From JBDIBA01 sp039812705 (lineage in GTDB: Bacteria > Actinomycetota > Acidimicrobiia > Acidimicrobiales > JBBSGY01): a stretch of 43,665 nt of DNA. This document shows positions 24,577 through 33,342 of the stretch, piece by piece. The position numbers and the translations under genes were made by a program. Position 1 is the first letter of the stretch, and each line of letters begins with the position of its first letter. The stretch covers positions 1 to 43,665 of the forward strand of contig JBDIBA010000012.1 of NCBI GenBank assembly GCA_039812705.1, read 5' to 3'. A model generated the notes under the pieces. The model saw only the letters and a list, made by a program, of their open reading frames with translations. It was not told the DNA's origin and did not search any database.

Positions 24577-25347
24577 CTAGGACAGCTGGAACTTCTCTGC
24601 GCGCAGGAAAAGCAATCGAGGAATGGTCGCTGCGTTCTCATACTCGGCAGCCCTCGAGATAAACCCGGCTGGTGGAGGCGGCTCTTGCATGTCCGTTAAG
24701 AACAGGCCGTTCTTAGCCAACAGATTCACATAGGCAGACAACGGGCGGTGAACAAACGGCAAGACAACCCCGGGCTCGACCTCTTCCATCGAGGTCTCTT
24801 CAACCAGGTAGGCCCCAATGCGCCAGTACTGCTCGTCGAGGATGTGGTCATCAATCCAGCCGCTACCAGGCGTCTGCAACAGAGGGTGATTCAACAGGCA
24901 CAGCAACCTGCCGCCGGGCCTCAGCACCCGTGCAGCCTCGCTGATCACAGAGTCCAGGTTCTCAATGTGTTCAAGAACCAAAACCGAAACGGCCGCGTCA
25001 AACGATTCGGGTTCAAAGGGCAAATCACCGGCATCGCCCAGAACAAAACGGGCTGAACCGCCGCGTTGTTCGGCGATTTCAAGCTGGGCTGCCGACCCGT
25101 CAATGCCGACAATGGTCTTCGGCGCGGGATCCAAAGTTTCAGCCAAACGGCAAACCTGGCCCTCGCCACAACCAATATCCAAAATGTCTTGGGCGCCACT
25201 CAGATGAGCCCGGACCATCGGCAGAATCTGCTCTTCGTATTCGGGATCAACGCCGTTGGTGAAGGTTTCCTGCCACCACTGGGCATGGGTGTCCCATATG
25301 TTTTCTGGCTGCGCCTTGTCGCCCTGCGCCTTGTCGTCTTTGTCCAT
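24577..25347 (-). CDS. Class I SAM-dependent methyltransferase
   Basis: A 256-residue methyltransferase of the UbiE/SmtA-like type. SAM motif I is DILDIGCGEGQVC, the acidic residue after strand 2 is in VGIDGS, GDAGDLPFEPESFDAA is motif II, and VLRPGGRLLCLLNHPL is motif III. The C-terminal part (HRPLSAYVNLLAKNGLFL) matches class I enzymes acting on small molecules. The first residues repeat DKAQ-GDKAQ. The substrate is unknown. It lies 13 bases after the small membrane protein gene and is probably co-transcribed. Confidence 0.88.
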   Translation of the reverse strand: MDKDDKAQGDKAQPENIWDTHAQWWQETFTNGVDPEYEEQILPMVRAHLSGAQDILDIGCGEGQVCRLAETLDPAPKTIVGIDGSAAQLEIAEQRGGSARFVLGDAGDLPFEPESFDAAVSVLVLEHIENLDSVISEAARVLRPGGRLLCLLNHPLLQTPGSGWIDDHILDEQYWRIGAYLVEETSMEEVEPGVVLPFVHRPLSAYVNLLAKNGLFLTDMQEPPPPAGFISRAAEYENAATIPRLLFLRAEKFQLS

Positions 25348-25360
25348 CAGCTGCGGCCCA

Positions 25361-25645
25361 TCAGTTGGCGAGAATCATCGAGGCAACTGCCCACGCCGTC
25401 AACGCGGCCAGCAACACAACCCAAGAAAGGCCAACCCTGTAACGCTTGAGATCGGAAACCAACCAAGCAACAGGAATGCCAAGACCAATGGCAATGGCCA
25501 GCAGGTTCAGCCAAGTGTTGCCATCGCGCGGCGGGTTGGCCAAGCGGGGCGCAATCACACCAACCCACTGCAAAACAAGCATCGCAAGGACGCCAAACAC
25601 GACTGTCCAGATTTTTGTACCCGAGTCGTACTCTTCCTTGATCAC
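25361..25645 (-). CDS. Small membrane protein
   Basis: A 94-residue protein with three hydrophobic helices (about 12-32, 46-62 and 71-92), separated by PRLANPPRDGNTWLN and a basic loop SDLKRYRVG. No family is recognised. Start uncertain: GTG 25645 begins a typical MIKEEYDSGTK; an upstream in-frame start at 25708 would leave only 22 bases to the divergent murB. It precedes the methyltransferase gene by 13 bases. Confidence 0.65.
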   Translation of the reverse strand: MIKEEYDSGTKIWTVVFGVLAMLVLQWVGVIAPRLANPPRDGNTWLNLLAIAIGLGIPVAWLVSDLKRYRVGLSWVVLLAALTAWAVASMILAN

Positions 25646-25730
25646 GGCGAGATCTTCGCACAAACACCCCTCGACCGGGCGTGCAAGACCTGCGGCCACT
25701 GAATGCAACGACGATCAATAGAGTGGGCAG

Positions 25731-26783
25731 GTGGCTTATTTACTGCGCACCGATTTGACGGGCGTCGACATCACAACAATCGCAACCGGCGGACCATGTT
25801 CAAGTGTTGTCGAAGCGCAAAACGCAGATGACCTGACAGCCGCATTGCAAGACCTGCCCGAAGCAATCTGCATCGGAGGTGGAAGCAACATGTTGATTTC
25901 CGACGCGGGAACGTCGGTCACTCTTATTCGTGCGGCGGGCCCGGCTACAGGAAACATGGTCATCTCGGGCACCAGCGTGCTTGCAGACGCGACCGCTTCA
26001 TGGGACGAATTTGTCCTCGGGACAATCGACGCCGGCCTAAGCGGTTTGGAATCGACAAGCGGCATTCCCGGCACTGTCGGCGGTGCGCTCGTGCAAAACG
26101 CGGGCGCCTATGGCCAAGAAATTGGAGAAGTCGTTGACTCTGTCCAGCTGTGGGACCGAGAAGAGAAACAACTTGTCTGGATAAGCGCCCAAGAGTGCGA
26201 CTTTGCCTACCGCCACTCGCGCTTCAAGCACGACGACTCGCGCCGCTGGGTTGTTGTTCGGGTAAAGGTAAATCTTGAAAAAGCAACGCATGCGCAACCT
26301 CGTTATGGCGATGTTTCGGTGTTACTCAACAACCGTGAAGGACACAGCGGGCCCTACCCGTTGCTTGACGTCCGCAACGCGGTGATTGATGTTCGACGCA
26401 GCAAGGGAATGGTTATCGGTGCGTCACTTCCCTCCGCCGGTTCTTTTTTCACAAACCCAATGCTCAATGACGATCAAGTCGCAAGAGTCGAAGCCGCAAA
26501 CATCTCCGTTCTAGTTCGCAGCGACGGCCAACAATCGGCGTCGGCGGCTCAGCTGATTTCTGCAGCCGGATTTTCACGCGGACACGTTGAGGGCAATGTC
26601 GGACTGAGCGACCAACATGTCTTGGCATTGGTCAATCGCGGACATGCAACGACGGACGAGTTGATCCAACTCGCCCGTCGTATTGCACTAGCCGTACACG
26701 ACAAGTTCGGAATAGCGCTCAAACCTGAACCCGTCATGTTGGGCTTCCTTTCATCCCCGTTTAACGACCTCCCATCTGCCTAA
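25731..26783 (+). CDS. murB: UDP-N-acetylmuramate dehydrogenase MurB
   Basis: Reduces UDP-GlcNAc-enolpyruvate to UDP-MurNAc with NADPH and FAD, a cytosolic peptidoglycan step. FAD-binding features: CIGGGSNMLISD and SGIPGTVGGALVQNAGAYG. Catalytic residues: Tyr/Arg in FAYRHSRFK, Ser in GSFFTNP, Glu in LKPEPVMLGF near the C-terminus. The GSFF form is the type I enzyme. It starts with GTG at 25731. It stands apart from a mur cluster, as in mycobacteria and many Actinobacteria. Confidence 0.95.
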   Translation: MAYLLRTDLTGVDITTIATGGPCSSVVEAQNADDLTAALQDLPEAICIGGGSNMLISDAGTSVTLIRAAGPATGNMVISGTSVLADATASWDEFVLGTIDAGLSGLESTSGIPGTVGGALVQNAGAYGQEIGEVVDSVQLWDREEKQLVWISAQECDFAYRHSRFKHDDSRRWVVVRVKVNLEKATHAQPRYGDVSVLLNNREGHSGPYPLLDVRNAVIDVRRSKGMVIGASLPSAGSFFTNPMLNDDQVARVEAANISVLVRSDGQQSASAAQLISAAGFSRGHVEGNVGLSDQHVLALVNRGHATTDELIQLARRIALAVHDKFGIALKPEPVMLGFLSSPFNDLPSA

Positions 26784-26897
26784 ACGTTTCTGCGCGCTGT
26801 CAGTTGTCCAAGCCACTCAGCAATCTCGCCTTGCAGTGTTACGCCCAATCCTGGGGGCGCAAGTCGCGTTGCGAATCGCTGCACTTGGCTGTCGTTG

Positions 26898-27566
26898 TTA
26901 GGCCGAAGCGCTCGTTGTTGTCGTCGAGTCGCCAGTTGGGCCAGATGCGTCCGGTGCATCAGCTGGTGGCTGACCACCACCGGGGCCACCCTGACCGCCA
27001 GGGCCCCCGCCGCCACGTGCCGGACGAGTGGAGTTAACCATCTCGGTTACACGCTTTACCGTGTCAGCCTTGCGCTGAGTCGCTTGATCGGAAGTCAACT
27101 TGTTGTTGGTGACGTCAGAATCAATCTGTGCGTTTTCCGCAGCAACAATTGCGTCGATAACTTTTTGGACATCAACGTTCTTTGACTTGGCAACCGAAGC
27201 AAGCGTTGCGTTGTCAGCCTGCAAAGCAGTCTTCAAGTCGTCTTCGCTCATGCCAAGAGCCTTGGCTGCAGCCGGGAATGCGACCCTCGCGCCACCGTGA
27301 TGACCACCCGGGCCACCCTTTGGCTGAGCACTCTCAAGGGCGGTAGCAACCTTGTTCGACTGATCTTGGTTGATGGTTCCGTCACTCACGAGACCGGCAA
27401 GAGCGTCCTTGATCCACTGACCCGGACTCTTTGCATCTGTCGACGCAGCGGCCGCGGGCTGGTCGGCGGCGGTTGCGAACTGTGGTGCAGCCACCATTCC
27501 ACCGATTCCAAAACTCGTTCCTACGATTGCAGCGGTTGCTGCGGCTTTCTTTAGTTTTCTGTTCAT
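26898..27566 (-). CDS. Secreted helical-repeat protein with Gly/Pro-rich tail
   Basis: A 222-residue exported protein of unknown function. The signal peptide ends near QFATA-AD (about residue 34). Two helical segments follow, WIKDALAGLVSDGTINQDQ and ALGMSEDDLKTALQADNATL then KNVDVQKVIDAIVAAENAQI, which resemble the small 'G-I-S-x-D-D-L-K-x-A-L' repeats seen in many Gram-positive secreted proteins. The tail (from ~180) is Gly/Gln/Pro-rich and ends in a Thr/Ser run, like a flexible wall-spanning linker. A good ribosome site AAGGAAG precedes the ATG, and a GC hairpin (27589-27602) lies in the leader. It converges with murB. Confidence 0.8.
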   Translation of the reverse strand: MNRKLKKAAATAAIVGTSFGIGGMVAAPQFATAADQPAAAASTDAKSPGQWIKDALAGLVSDGTINQDQSNKVATALESAQPKGGPGGHHGGARVAFPAAAKALGMSEDDLKTALQADNATLASVAKSKNVDVQKVIDAIVAAENAQIDSDVTNNKLTSDQATQRKADTVKRVTEMVNSTRPARGGGGPGGQGGPGGGQPPADAPDASGPTGDSTTTTSASA

Positions 27567-27647
27567 GTCTTCCTTTCAGAAGGGTTTCGGCGCCCCAGCG
27601 CCTCTGACATGAATAACTATTGGCTACGCCCCTGGGAATGACTTAGG

Positions 27648-27681
27648 GCGAACCTGTGAGTTCGATAAGAACTTTGTTCGC
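27648..27681 (-). terminator. Nested hairpin after uvrC
   Basis: Outer arms gcgaac / gttcgc and inner arms agttc / gaact could fold just past the uvrC stop. There is no T-run, so it is at most a factor-assisted terminator. Confidence 0.3.
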
Positions 27682-27684
27682 CTG

Positions 27685-29592
27685 TCAGTGCGAGGCGTTG
27701 CTGCCGTGGACCTTGTCAAACACAGCCCGGCCGACTTCATCGGGCAACCAGCTGAGTGCTTGCAACGCCTCCAAAGAGGCCTTCTTCACGCCGGCTACCC
27801 CACCGAGCTCCTTGGTCAATCGAGCCTTGCGCGCCGGGCCAAGCCCGGCAATATCATCCAGCACACTCTTGGTCATGCGCTTGTCGCGAAGGCTGCGGTG
27901 AAACGTGATCGCGAACCGGTGAGACTCATCGCGAATGCGTTGCAACAAGTAGAGCGATTCAGACTGGCGCGGCAAGCGAACGGGTTCGCTGCGGTCCGGC
28001 AAGTAAACCTCTTCAAACTGTTTTGCCAATGACGCAACAGGGATCTCGTCATCGAGGCCCAGCTCTTCTAGGACTTTGACCGCCACGCCCAATTGACCCT
28101 TGCCCCCGTCGACCAACAGCAGGTTCGGCGCGTAAGCAAACTTTGGAACACGCTTGCGTCCGCGTTCATCGGGGTCCAACTCGTTTACGACTTCCTCCGC
28201 GCTGCGCTCGCGCTCGGCGATGAGCGCCTTGAAGCGGCGCGTCAATACTTCTTCCATGGCCGCGTAGTCGTCACTGCCGGGCACCGTTTTAACTTTGAAA
28301 CGCCGATAGTCAGATTTCTTCGCAAGGCCGTCTTCGACAACGACCATGGACCCGACATAGTCCGTGCCTTGCAAGTGACTCATGTCAAAACACTCAATTC
28401 GCAGTGGCGCATCTGGAAGCTCAAGTGCTTCTTGCAAACTACGCAACGCCTGGGCGCGACTGTTGTGGTCGCTCGCGCGCTTCAAGCGATGGCGGGCAAG
28501 TTCTTGACGAGCATTTTCCGTGACAGTTTCACCAAGGCTGCGTTTGTCACCACGCTGGGCAACACGAACCGAAACTTTGGAACCGCGCGCAAGCTGCAGC
28601 CACTCTTCCATCAACGCAACATCTGACGGGTCGTTTGGAACCAACACCTCCTTGGGAGGCCCAAGCGGCGGCATCTCGGCATAATGGCGCTCCAACACTT
28701 GCTGAGTGAACTCTGCCGGGCTCAGTGGCTCGACTTTGTCAACAATGAAACCCTTGCGCCCAACAACCCGACCGTGACGCACATAGAACACCTGCACGGC
28801 AGCCTCAAGTTCGTCGTCGGCAATTCCAAACACGTCGAAGTCTTCATTGCGGTCACCGACCATTTGTTGCTTCTCGATTGCCTTGCGCACTGTTGCCAAC
28901 CTGTCGCGCAGGCGTGCCGCACGCTCAAAGTCCTGCAAGCTGGCCGCAGACTTCATGTCGTCTTCAAGCTGATTCAAGACCGGCCCGGTGTCGCCATCAA
29001 GAAAACTGATCAGTCGCTTAACAAGTGCGTCATAGTCGGCTTCATCAACACCTTCGGTGCATGGCCCAACGCACTTCTCGATATGAAACAACAAGCACGG
29101 TCGACCCAAACGCTCGTGTCGCGAGAACTTGTTGTCACTACAAGTGCGAATTGGAAACGTGCGCAGCAACAGGTCAAGCGTTTCGCGGATTGCATATGCA
29201 TGGGCGTAAGGACCGAAGTAGGTGACATCTTTGCGGCGAGAACCGCGCATGACTCTCGCGCGCGGCCATGTCTCACCAGTCGTGATCGCAAGAAACGGGT
29301 AGCTCTTGTCATCAATCAAGCGCACGTTGAAGCGCGGACGATGTTGCTTAATGAGGTTGTACTCCAACATGAACGCTTCAACGTCGTTGCGGACCTCAAT
29401 CCATTCAACGCTTTGCGCAGTGGCAACCATTTGCGCCGTGCGCGGATGCATAAGTGCCGGATTGCCGAAATAGTTACTCAGCCGTTGGCGCAGCGAACGT
29501 GCCTTTCCAACGTAAATAACACGACCCTCTTTGTCCTTGAACTGATACGAACCCGGGCGGTCTGGAATGGTGCCTGCGGGGGGTCGCTGCAT
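27685..29592 (-). CDS. uvrC: UvrABC system protein C
   Basis: Incises both sides of a lesion in nucleotide excision repair. 635 residues. The GIY-YIG nuclease occupies 13-95 (GSYQF...IYVGKA, catalytic Glu in EAFMLEYNLIKQ). A Cys cluster region (CSDNKF, GRPCLLFHIEKCVGPC) is at ~150-175, the UVR/UvrB-binding domain is at ~205-240, the RNase H-like domain with ECFDMSHLQGTDYVGSMVV is at ~395-420, and two helix-hairpin-helix motifs (IAGLGPARKARLTKELGG) are at the C-terminus. It lies 12 bases after hemW. Confidence 0.97.
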   Translation of the reverse strand: MQRPPAGTIPDRPGSYQFKDKEGRVIYVGKARSLRQRLSNYFGNPALMHPRTAQMVATAQSVEWIEVRNDVEAFMLEYNLIKQHRPRFNVRLIDDKSYPFLAITTGETWPRARVMRGSRRKDVTYFGPYAHAYAIRETLDLLLRTFPIRTCSDNKFSRHERLGRPCLLFHIEKCVGPCTEGVDEADYDALVKRLISFLDGDTGPVLNQLEDDMKSAASLQDFERAARLRDRLATVRKAIEKQQMVGDRNEDFDVFGIADDELEAAVQVFYVRHGRVVGRKGFIVDKVEPLSPAEFTQQVLERHYAEMPPLGPPKEVLVPNDPSDVALMEEWLQLARGSKVSVRVAQRGDKRSLGETVTENARQELARHRLKRASDHNSRAQALRSLQEALELPDAPLRIECFDMSHLQGTDYVGSMVVVEDGLAKKSDYRRFKVKTVPGSDDYAAMEEVLTRRFKALIAERERSAEEVVNELDPDERGRKRVPKFAYAPNLLLVDGGKGQLGVAVKVLEELGLDDEIPVASLAKQFEEVYLPDRSEPVRLPRQSESLYLLQRIRDESHRFAITFHRSLRDKRMTKSVLDDIAGLGPARKARLTKELGGVAGVKKASLEALQALSWLPDEVGRAVFDKVHGSNASH

Positions 29593-29604
29593 AGGCAGAT
29601 GAAC

Positions 29605-30669
29605 TTACCGAAGCCTGATTGCAACCGCATTCGCCATCAAGCGCCCCTTAACGGTCAAAACACCCCGATCACCTCGGCGCTCAATCAGCCCAGGCAATTC
29701 ATCAAAAGGCACGACGTCGGCCGGCACGCCGTCGGTGGTCCGCAGGGCCAGCTCCAAGGCTTCGAAACGACGAGTCTCATCGTCCAACTGCTCCTCGGCT
29801 GCTTGAGCGCTACAACCATCCTCAATGGCCGAGATGTAACGCTCCGGCGTGCGCAGGTTCCACCAGCGACGCCCATCTTTGTGCGAGTGGGCCGCACAGC
29901 CAATGCCTTGGTAGTTGTCCTGATTCCAATACAGGCGGTTGTGGCGGCTCTCCTGGCCTGGCTTGGCCCAGTTGCTCACCTCGTAGTTGTGAAAACCTGC
30001 GTCGGTCAGCATTTGTTCAACCAACAGGTATTTGTCGGCCTGATCATCATCATCGGGATGTCGATCACTCTGGCGCGCCAGCGGAGTGCCAGGTTCAACG
30101 GTCAAGCCGTATGCACTGACATGACTGGGCTGCGGGTCCATTGCAAGAACGGCTTCCACGCTTGTCTGCCAGTCTTCGAGGCTTTCACCCTTGGCGCCGT
30201 AGATGAGGTCCACACTCAGACGTTCAATGCCGGCGTCAGCCGCAGAACGCAGCGCCTTGCGAACATTGTCGATGTTGTGCGTGCGTCCTAGTGATGCAAG
30301 AACGTGGGGCACCATTGACTGCACGCCAAGCGAAATACGGTTGACACCACCTGCCTTATAGACGGCGAAGTGATCGTCGCTTACGGCGTCTGGGTTGCAC
30401 TCAACCGTGACCTCGGCATCGGGGTCACGGTTGATCTCACCAAGGATGGACACCAACAGATCTGGCGCAATCAACGACGGAGTGCCACCACCGAAAAACA
30501 CCGTTGATGCCGGCGGAATGTCGACTCGCTGCAGCTCTGCGCGACACGCTGCGACATAACGCTCAATCAGGTGATCGCGGTCTGTCCAGGTAGCAAACGC
30601 GCAGTAATCACAGCGTTTCGCGCAAAACGGGATGTGAACGTAAACGCCAAATTGCGAAATACGTTCCAC
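29605..30669 (-). CDS. hemW: Radical SAM heme chaperone HemW
   Basis: Binds heme and is thought to deliver it to respiratory enzymes; formerly mis-named coproporphyrinogen oxidase. The [4Fe-4S] motif is C16-x3-C20-x2-C23 followed by Ala-Phe; the Phe instead of a fourth Cys distinguishes HemW from HemN. FGGGTPS at ~59-65 and the SAM-binding SLGVQS and LIYGAKGESLEDW are normal, and a HemN C-terminal domain follows. GTG start. It sits between bldD (24 bases) and uvrC (12 bases). In many bacteria hemW precedes hrcA-dnaJ; here it is downstream of that block. Confidence 0.93.
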   Translation of the reverse strand: MERISQFGVYVHIPFCAKRCDYCAFATWTDRDHLIERYVAACRAELQRVDIPPASTVFFGGGTPSLIAPDLLVSILGEINRDPDAEVTVECNPDAVSDDHFAVYKAGGVNRISLGVQSMVPHVLASLGRTHNIDNVRKALRSAADAGIERLSVDLIYGAKGESLEDWQTSVEAVLAMDPQPSHVSAYGLTVEPGTPLARQSDRHPDDDDQADKYLLVEQMLTDAGFHNYEVSNWAKPGQESRHNRLYWNQDNYQGIGCAAHSHKDGRRWWNLRTPERYISAIEDGCSAQAAEEQLDDETRRFEALELALRTTDGVPADVVPFDELPGLIERRGDRGVLTVKGRLMANAVAIRLR

Positions 30670-30693
30670 CCGTCGAATGCGTTAGTGAACGAG

Positions 30694-31254
30694 CTAGATC
30701 TGAACCGAGCTGTGGCGGATCAAGCCGAGTTCGTCAAGACGGCGACGCATGCGGTCTGAAGTTGCCTCAAACATGCAAGCAATCGCGCGCAAGTCTTCGT
30801 TGCGAATGGTCAACACTGCGCCATTGAAGTCTTGGCGTTGCAGTTGGATCATGCCGATGTAGCGCGAAAGCAACTCGCGCTCTGGAGCACCGAGGGTTTC
30901 CAGCTTCGCAAGGTCGATTGCAAGTGGGGCATCTTCGATGACCGGACGTGCATCTTCACGAAGGTCGATGGCTTCAGAGTCAGCACCATTGGCCCATGTG
31001 GGACCTTCGGGGCCAAGGTCGCGAGGGAGCAGCTGGTCGACTGGAACGTTGTAGAAGCGCGCAAGACGCTGAAGACGTGGAACCGAAATTGCGCGCTCGC
31101 CGCGCTCATATGCACCAAGCACCGAAGCCTTGAACTCGTCTTGAGACGCACTCTCAACCGCTTGAAGTGACATTCGTTTTTGCTTCCGCACAACACGCAA
31201 ACGCTCGCCCACCTTGCTTGCGTAGTTTGTGCTCATCGTGTCTGTATCGGTCAC
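30694..31254 (-). CDS. bldD: BldD-like transcriptional regulator with cyclic-di-GMP motif
   Basis: A 186-residue DNA-binding protein like BldD, the Streptomyces repressor that controls development and dimerises through cyclic-di-GMP. The N-terminal HTH (MSTNYASKVGERLRVVRKQ...VESASQDE...GAYERGERAISVPRLQRLA) matches BldD closely. The C-terminal domain has R140-Q-D142 then eight residues then R151-N-E-D154, i.e. the RxD-X8-RxxD binding motif with only the Gly of RGD changed to Gln, inside FNGAVLTIRNEDLRA, very close to BldD. Start uncertain: GTG 31254 follows a GGGGG run; ATG 31236 gives the same N-terminus as Streptomyces BldD. First gene of bldD-hemW-uvrC. Confidence 0.9.
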   Translation of the reverse strand: MTDTDTMSTNYASKVGERLRVVRKQKRMSLQAVESASQDEFKASVLGAYERGERAISVPRLQRLARFYNVPVDQLLPRDLGPEGPTWANGADSEAIDLREDARPVIEDAPLAIDLAKLETLGAPERELLSRYIGMIQLQRQDFNGAVLTIRNEDLRAIACMFEATSDRMRRRLDELGLIRHSSVQI

Positions 31255-31377
31255 CTGCGCCCCCGTTTCGATGTTCATGGCCCGTAGGGACATGTCCAAG
31301 AATCAATCACTGTGGCCGCACTCTTTCACACCAAGCGCTCGACTTCAACCGCTTTTCGTGGTTTAGAGATCTTGCGA

Positions 31378-31390
31378 TCACACTGAGTAG
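31378..31390. promoter_or_regulatory. BldD-box-like site upstream of bldD
   Basis: tcacactgagtag fits TnACnC(A/T)GnGTnA at all fixed positions but the last. It lies about 125 bases before the bldD start in the only sizeable gap between rsmE and bldD, the expected place for an autoregulatory site. Confidence 0.45.
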
Positions 31391-31459
31391 CGGCAGCCTA
31401 CCCGTCTTGAACGCTGCGTGCCTTAAAAGACGCACCTTCAGTGGGCCACCTGGCGCTTA

Positions 31460-32170
31460 CTAGGCCCTAACGGCCGAGATCAGCGCTGCTGCGGCAATTG
31501 CCGCGGTTTCTGCCCGCAGGACCGTCTGGCCCAAAGAAAAGGGCGTCCGGCACAAGGCAAGCTCGGCGTCGGTCCAGCCGCCCTCCGGGCCAATGGCGAC
31601 CGACAACGACGACTCACCAGGCCCCGACACCACGTCCGAGAGTGGTTGCCCGCCCCAGTGAGCAAGCACGTACCCGCCACCCACGGCCTCGCTGGGAGGA
31701 ATCGGATCGACAACCGTCGGCAGCCAGACGCGGCGCGACTGCATAGCTGCTTCATGAGCAACCTTGCGCAAACGCGTCATTACCTTTTCCAGCTTCGCCG
31801 CCGGGATACGCACAGACGCGTTTGTCGGCAACAACAACTGCAATTCATCGATGCCCAACTCCGTCAGCTTCTGTACAACAACTTCTGTCTTGTCGGACTT
31901 GAGAAACGGAAATGCAATGCGCAATGCAGGAGTGTCCTGCGTTTGAGTTTCGACATCTCCGACCGACTGCAATTCGTCATCTTGCCAAGCGCAAACTCGC
32001 CACGAACCACGTCCGTCAATGACGCACACCCGCTCGCCATTGCGAGCACGCAACACGCGCGCAAGATGATGAACGTCGGACGCTGCAAGCTGAGGACGCA
32101 CAATGTCTTGCACCAGAAACTGCGCCAATGTGTGCGCACGAACGTTCAGGGAAGCGATTGGGTCAATCAA
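31460..32170 (-). CDS. rsmE: 16S rRNA m3U1498 methyltransferase RsmE
   Basis: Methylates U1498 of 16S rRNA; SPOUT-class enzyme. The N-terminal PUA-like domain has HHLARVLRARNGERVCVIDG. The knotted SAM domain has KSDKTEVVVQKLTELGIDELQLL, KLEKVMTRLRKVAHEAAMQSRR, AIGPEGGWTDAEL and LGQTVLRAETAA, all diagnostic. It starts with TTG four bases after the dnaJ stop, with AGG of the site inside the dnaJ end, so it is coupled to dnaJ. Confidence 0.94.
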   Translation of the reverse strand: MIDPIASLNVRAHTLAQFLVQDIVRPQLAASDVHHLARVLRARNGERVCVIDGRGSWRVCAWQDDELQSVGDVETQTQDTPALRIAFPFLKSDKTEVVVQKLTELGIDELQLLLPTNASVRIPAAKLEKVMTRLRKVAHEAAMQSRRVWLPTVVDPIPPSEAVGGGYVLAHWGGQPLSDVVSGPGESSLSVAIGPEGGWTDAELALCRTPFSLGQTVLRAETAAIAAAALISAVRA

Positions 32171-32174
32171 GTTG

Positions 32175-33329
32175 CTACCTGAACGCGCCCTTCAACTTCC
32201 CAAACAGACCGTGCTCGGCGCCACCGGTGTGTTCGCCACGAATCTCGGCCAAACGAACCAACAATTCACGTTGTTCGTCGTCAAGCTTTGTCGGCGTGTC
32301 AACGTGCAGGCGGACCAAGAGGTCTCCCCTGCCGCGGCCACCCAACATGGGCACACCGCGGTTGCGAATCTTAAACACCTTGCCGCTTTGGCTGCCGGGT
32401 TCGACCGAAATCTCTTCCTTGCCCTCCAAGCCGTCAAGGGTGACCTGTGTGCCGAGAGCAGCTTGTGCCATTCCAACGTGCAAGTCCGTAACGATGTTGT
32501 GACCCTCGCGCTCGAACAGATCGTGAGGCTGAACAGTTATGTGGGCGTAAAGGTCGCCGGCCGGTGCATTGCGCGGTCCGGCGCCACCTCTGCCGCTGAG
32601 TCGCAGAGTTTGGCCAGTCTCGATTCCTGCGGGGACTTCAACTTTGTTTACGCGGACATCGGTGCGCACGCCTTCGCCATGACACTTGCCACAAGGTGAG
32701 GCAATGACACTGCCGCTTCCCCCACACGATGGACACGGTGAAGCGCTCACCATCTGACCAAGAATGGACTGGCGGACGGTTCGTACCTCGCCGCTGCCGC
32801 GACACTGACCACATTGGTCTGCACGCGTACCGGCAGCAGCGCCGCTACCGCTGCAGGAATCGCACGAAACAGGCATCCTGACCGAGACCTCTTCGGTGCC
32901 ACCGAACATCATGGTTTCGAAGCTGATTTGCAGGTTCGTTTGCACATCGGGGCCAACCTGCGCGGCACGACCACCTCGACCGCCACCGCCGCCGAATGGC
33001 GAGGCTCCACCAAAGAATGCGTCGAACAGGTCTCCCAAACCGCCCTCGAAATTGAAGCCGCCGCCGAATGGGTCACCCGAGAACCCGCCACCGCCGCCAC
33101 CGCCGCCACGGATGCCGTCAATGCCGAAACGGTCGTACCGTTCGCGCTTTTCGGGGTCTCGCAGGACCTCGTAGGCCAAGGAGATCGCCTTGAACTTTTC
33201 TTCCGCTGCCGCGTCACCCGGGTTGGCATCGGGGTGATAGTCGCGAGCCAACTTTCGATAGGCCTTTTTGATTTGCTCGTCGGTGGCATCGCGCGAGACG
33301 CCAAGCAGTTCGTAGAAGTCTTCGGTCAT
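32175..33329 (-). CDS. dnaJ: Chaperone protein DnaJ
   Basis: Co-chaperone that stimulates DnaK. 384 residues from ATG 33329 (MTEDFYELLGVSRDA); a longer in-frame start is not family-like. The J-domain with the HPD motif (DYHPDANPG) is at 1-70, followed by a Gly/Phe-rich linker. Four zinc-binding CxxCxGxG repeats follow: CDSCSGSG, CGQCRGSG, CPSCGGSG, CGKCHGEG. The C-terminal substrate-binding domain contains GDLYAHITVQPHDLFEREG. It follows hrcA by 13 bases; dnaK and grpE are not in this window. Confidence 0.96.
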   Translation of the reverse strand: MTEDFYELLGVSRDATDEQIKKAYRKLARDYHPDANPGDAAAEEKFKAISLAYEVLRDPEKRERYDRFGIDGIRGGGGGGGGFSGDPFGGGFNFEGGLGDLFDAFFGGASPFGGGGGRGGRAAQVGPDVQTNLQISFETMMFGGTEEVSVRMPVSCDSCSGSGAAAGTRADQCGQCRGSGEVRTVRQSILGQMVSASPCPSCGGSGSVIASPCGKCHGEGVRTDVRVNKVEVPAGIETGQTLRLSGRGGAGPRNAPAGDLYAHITVQPHDLFEREGHNIVTDLHVGMAQAALGTQVTLDGLEGKEEISVEPGSQSGKVFKIRNRGVPMLGGRGRGDLLVRLHVDTPTKLDDEQRELLVRLAEIRGEHTGGAEHGLFGKLKGAFR

Positions 33330-33342
33330 GTCAGGTGCGAGG

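Noticed and set aside
26780..26897. Short minus-strand frame ending LQGEIAEWLGQLTARRNV between murB and the secreted protein gene
   Set aside because: Gene-like wording, but it is mostly the shadow of the neighbouring gene, has no ribosome site and only about 34 own codons.
28684..30291. 535-codon plus-strand open frame across uvrC and hemW
   Set aside because: It is antisense to two clear genes and shows no recognisable domain; the codon pattern of the minus strand explains its openness.
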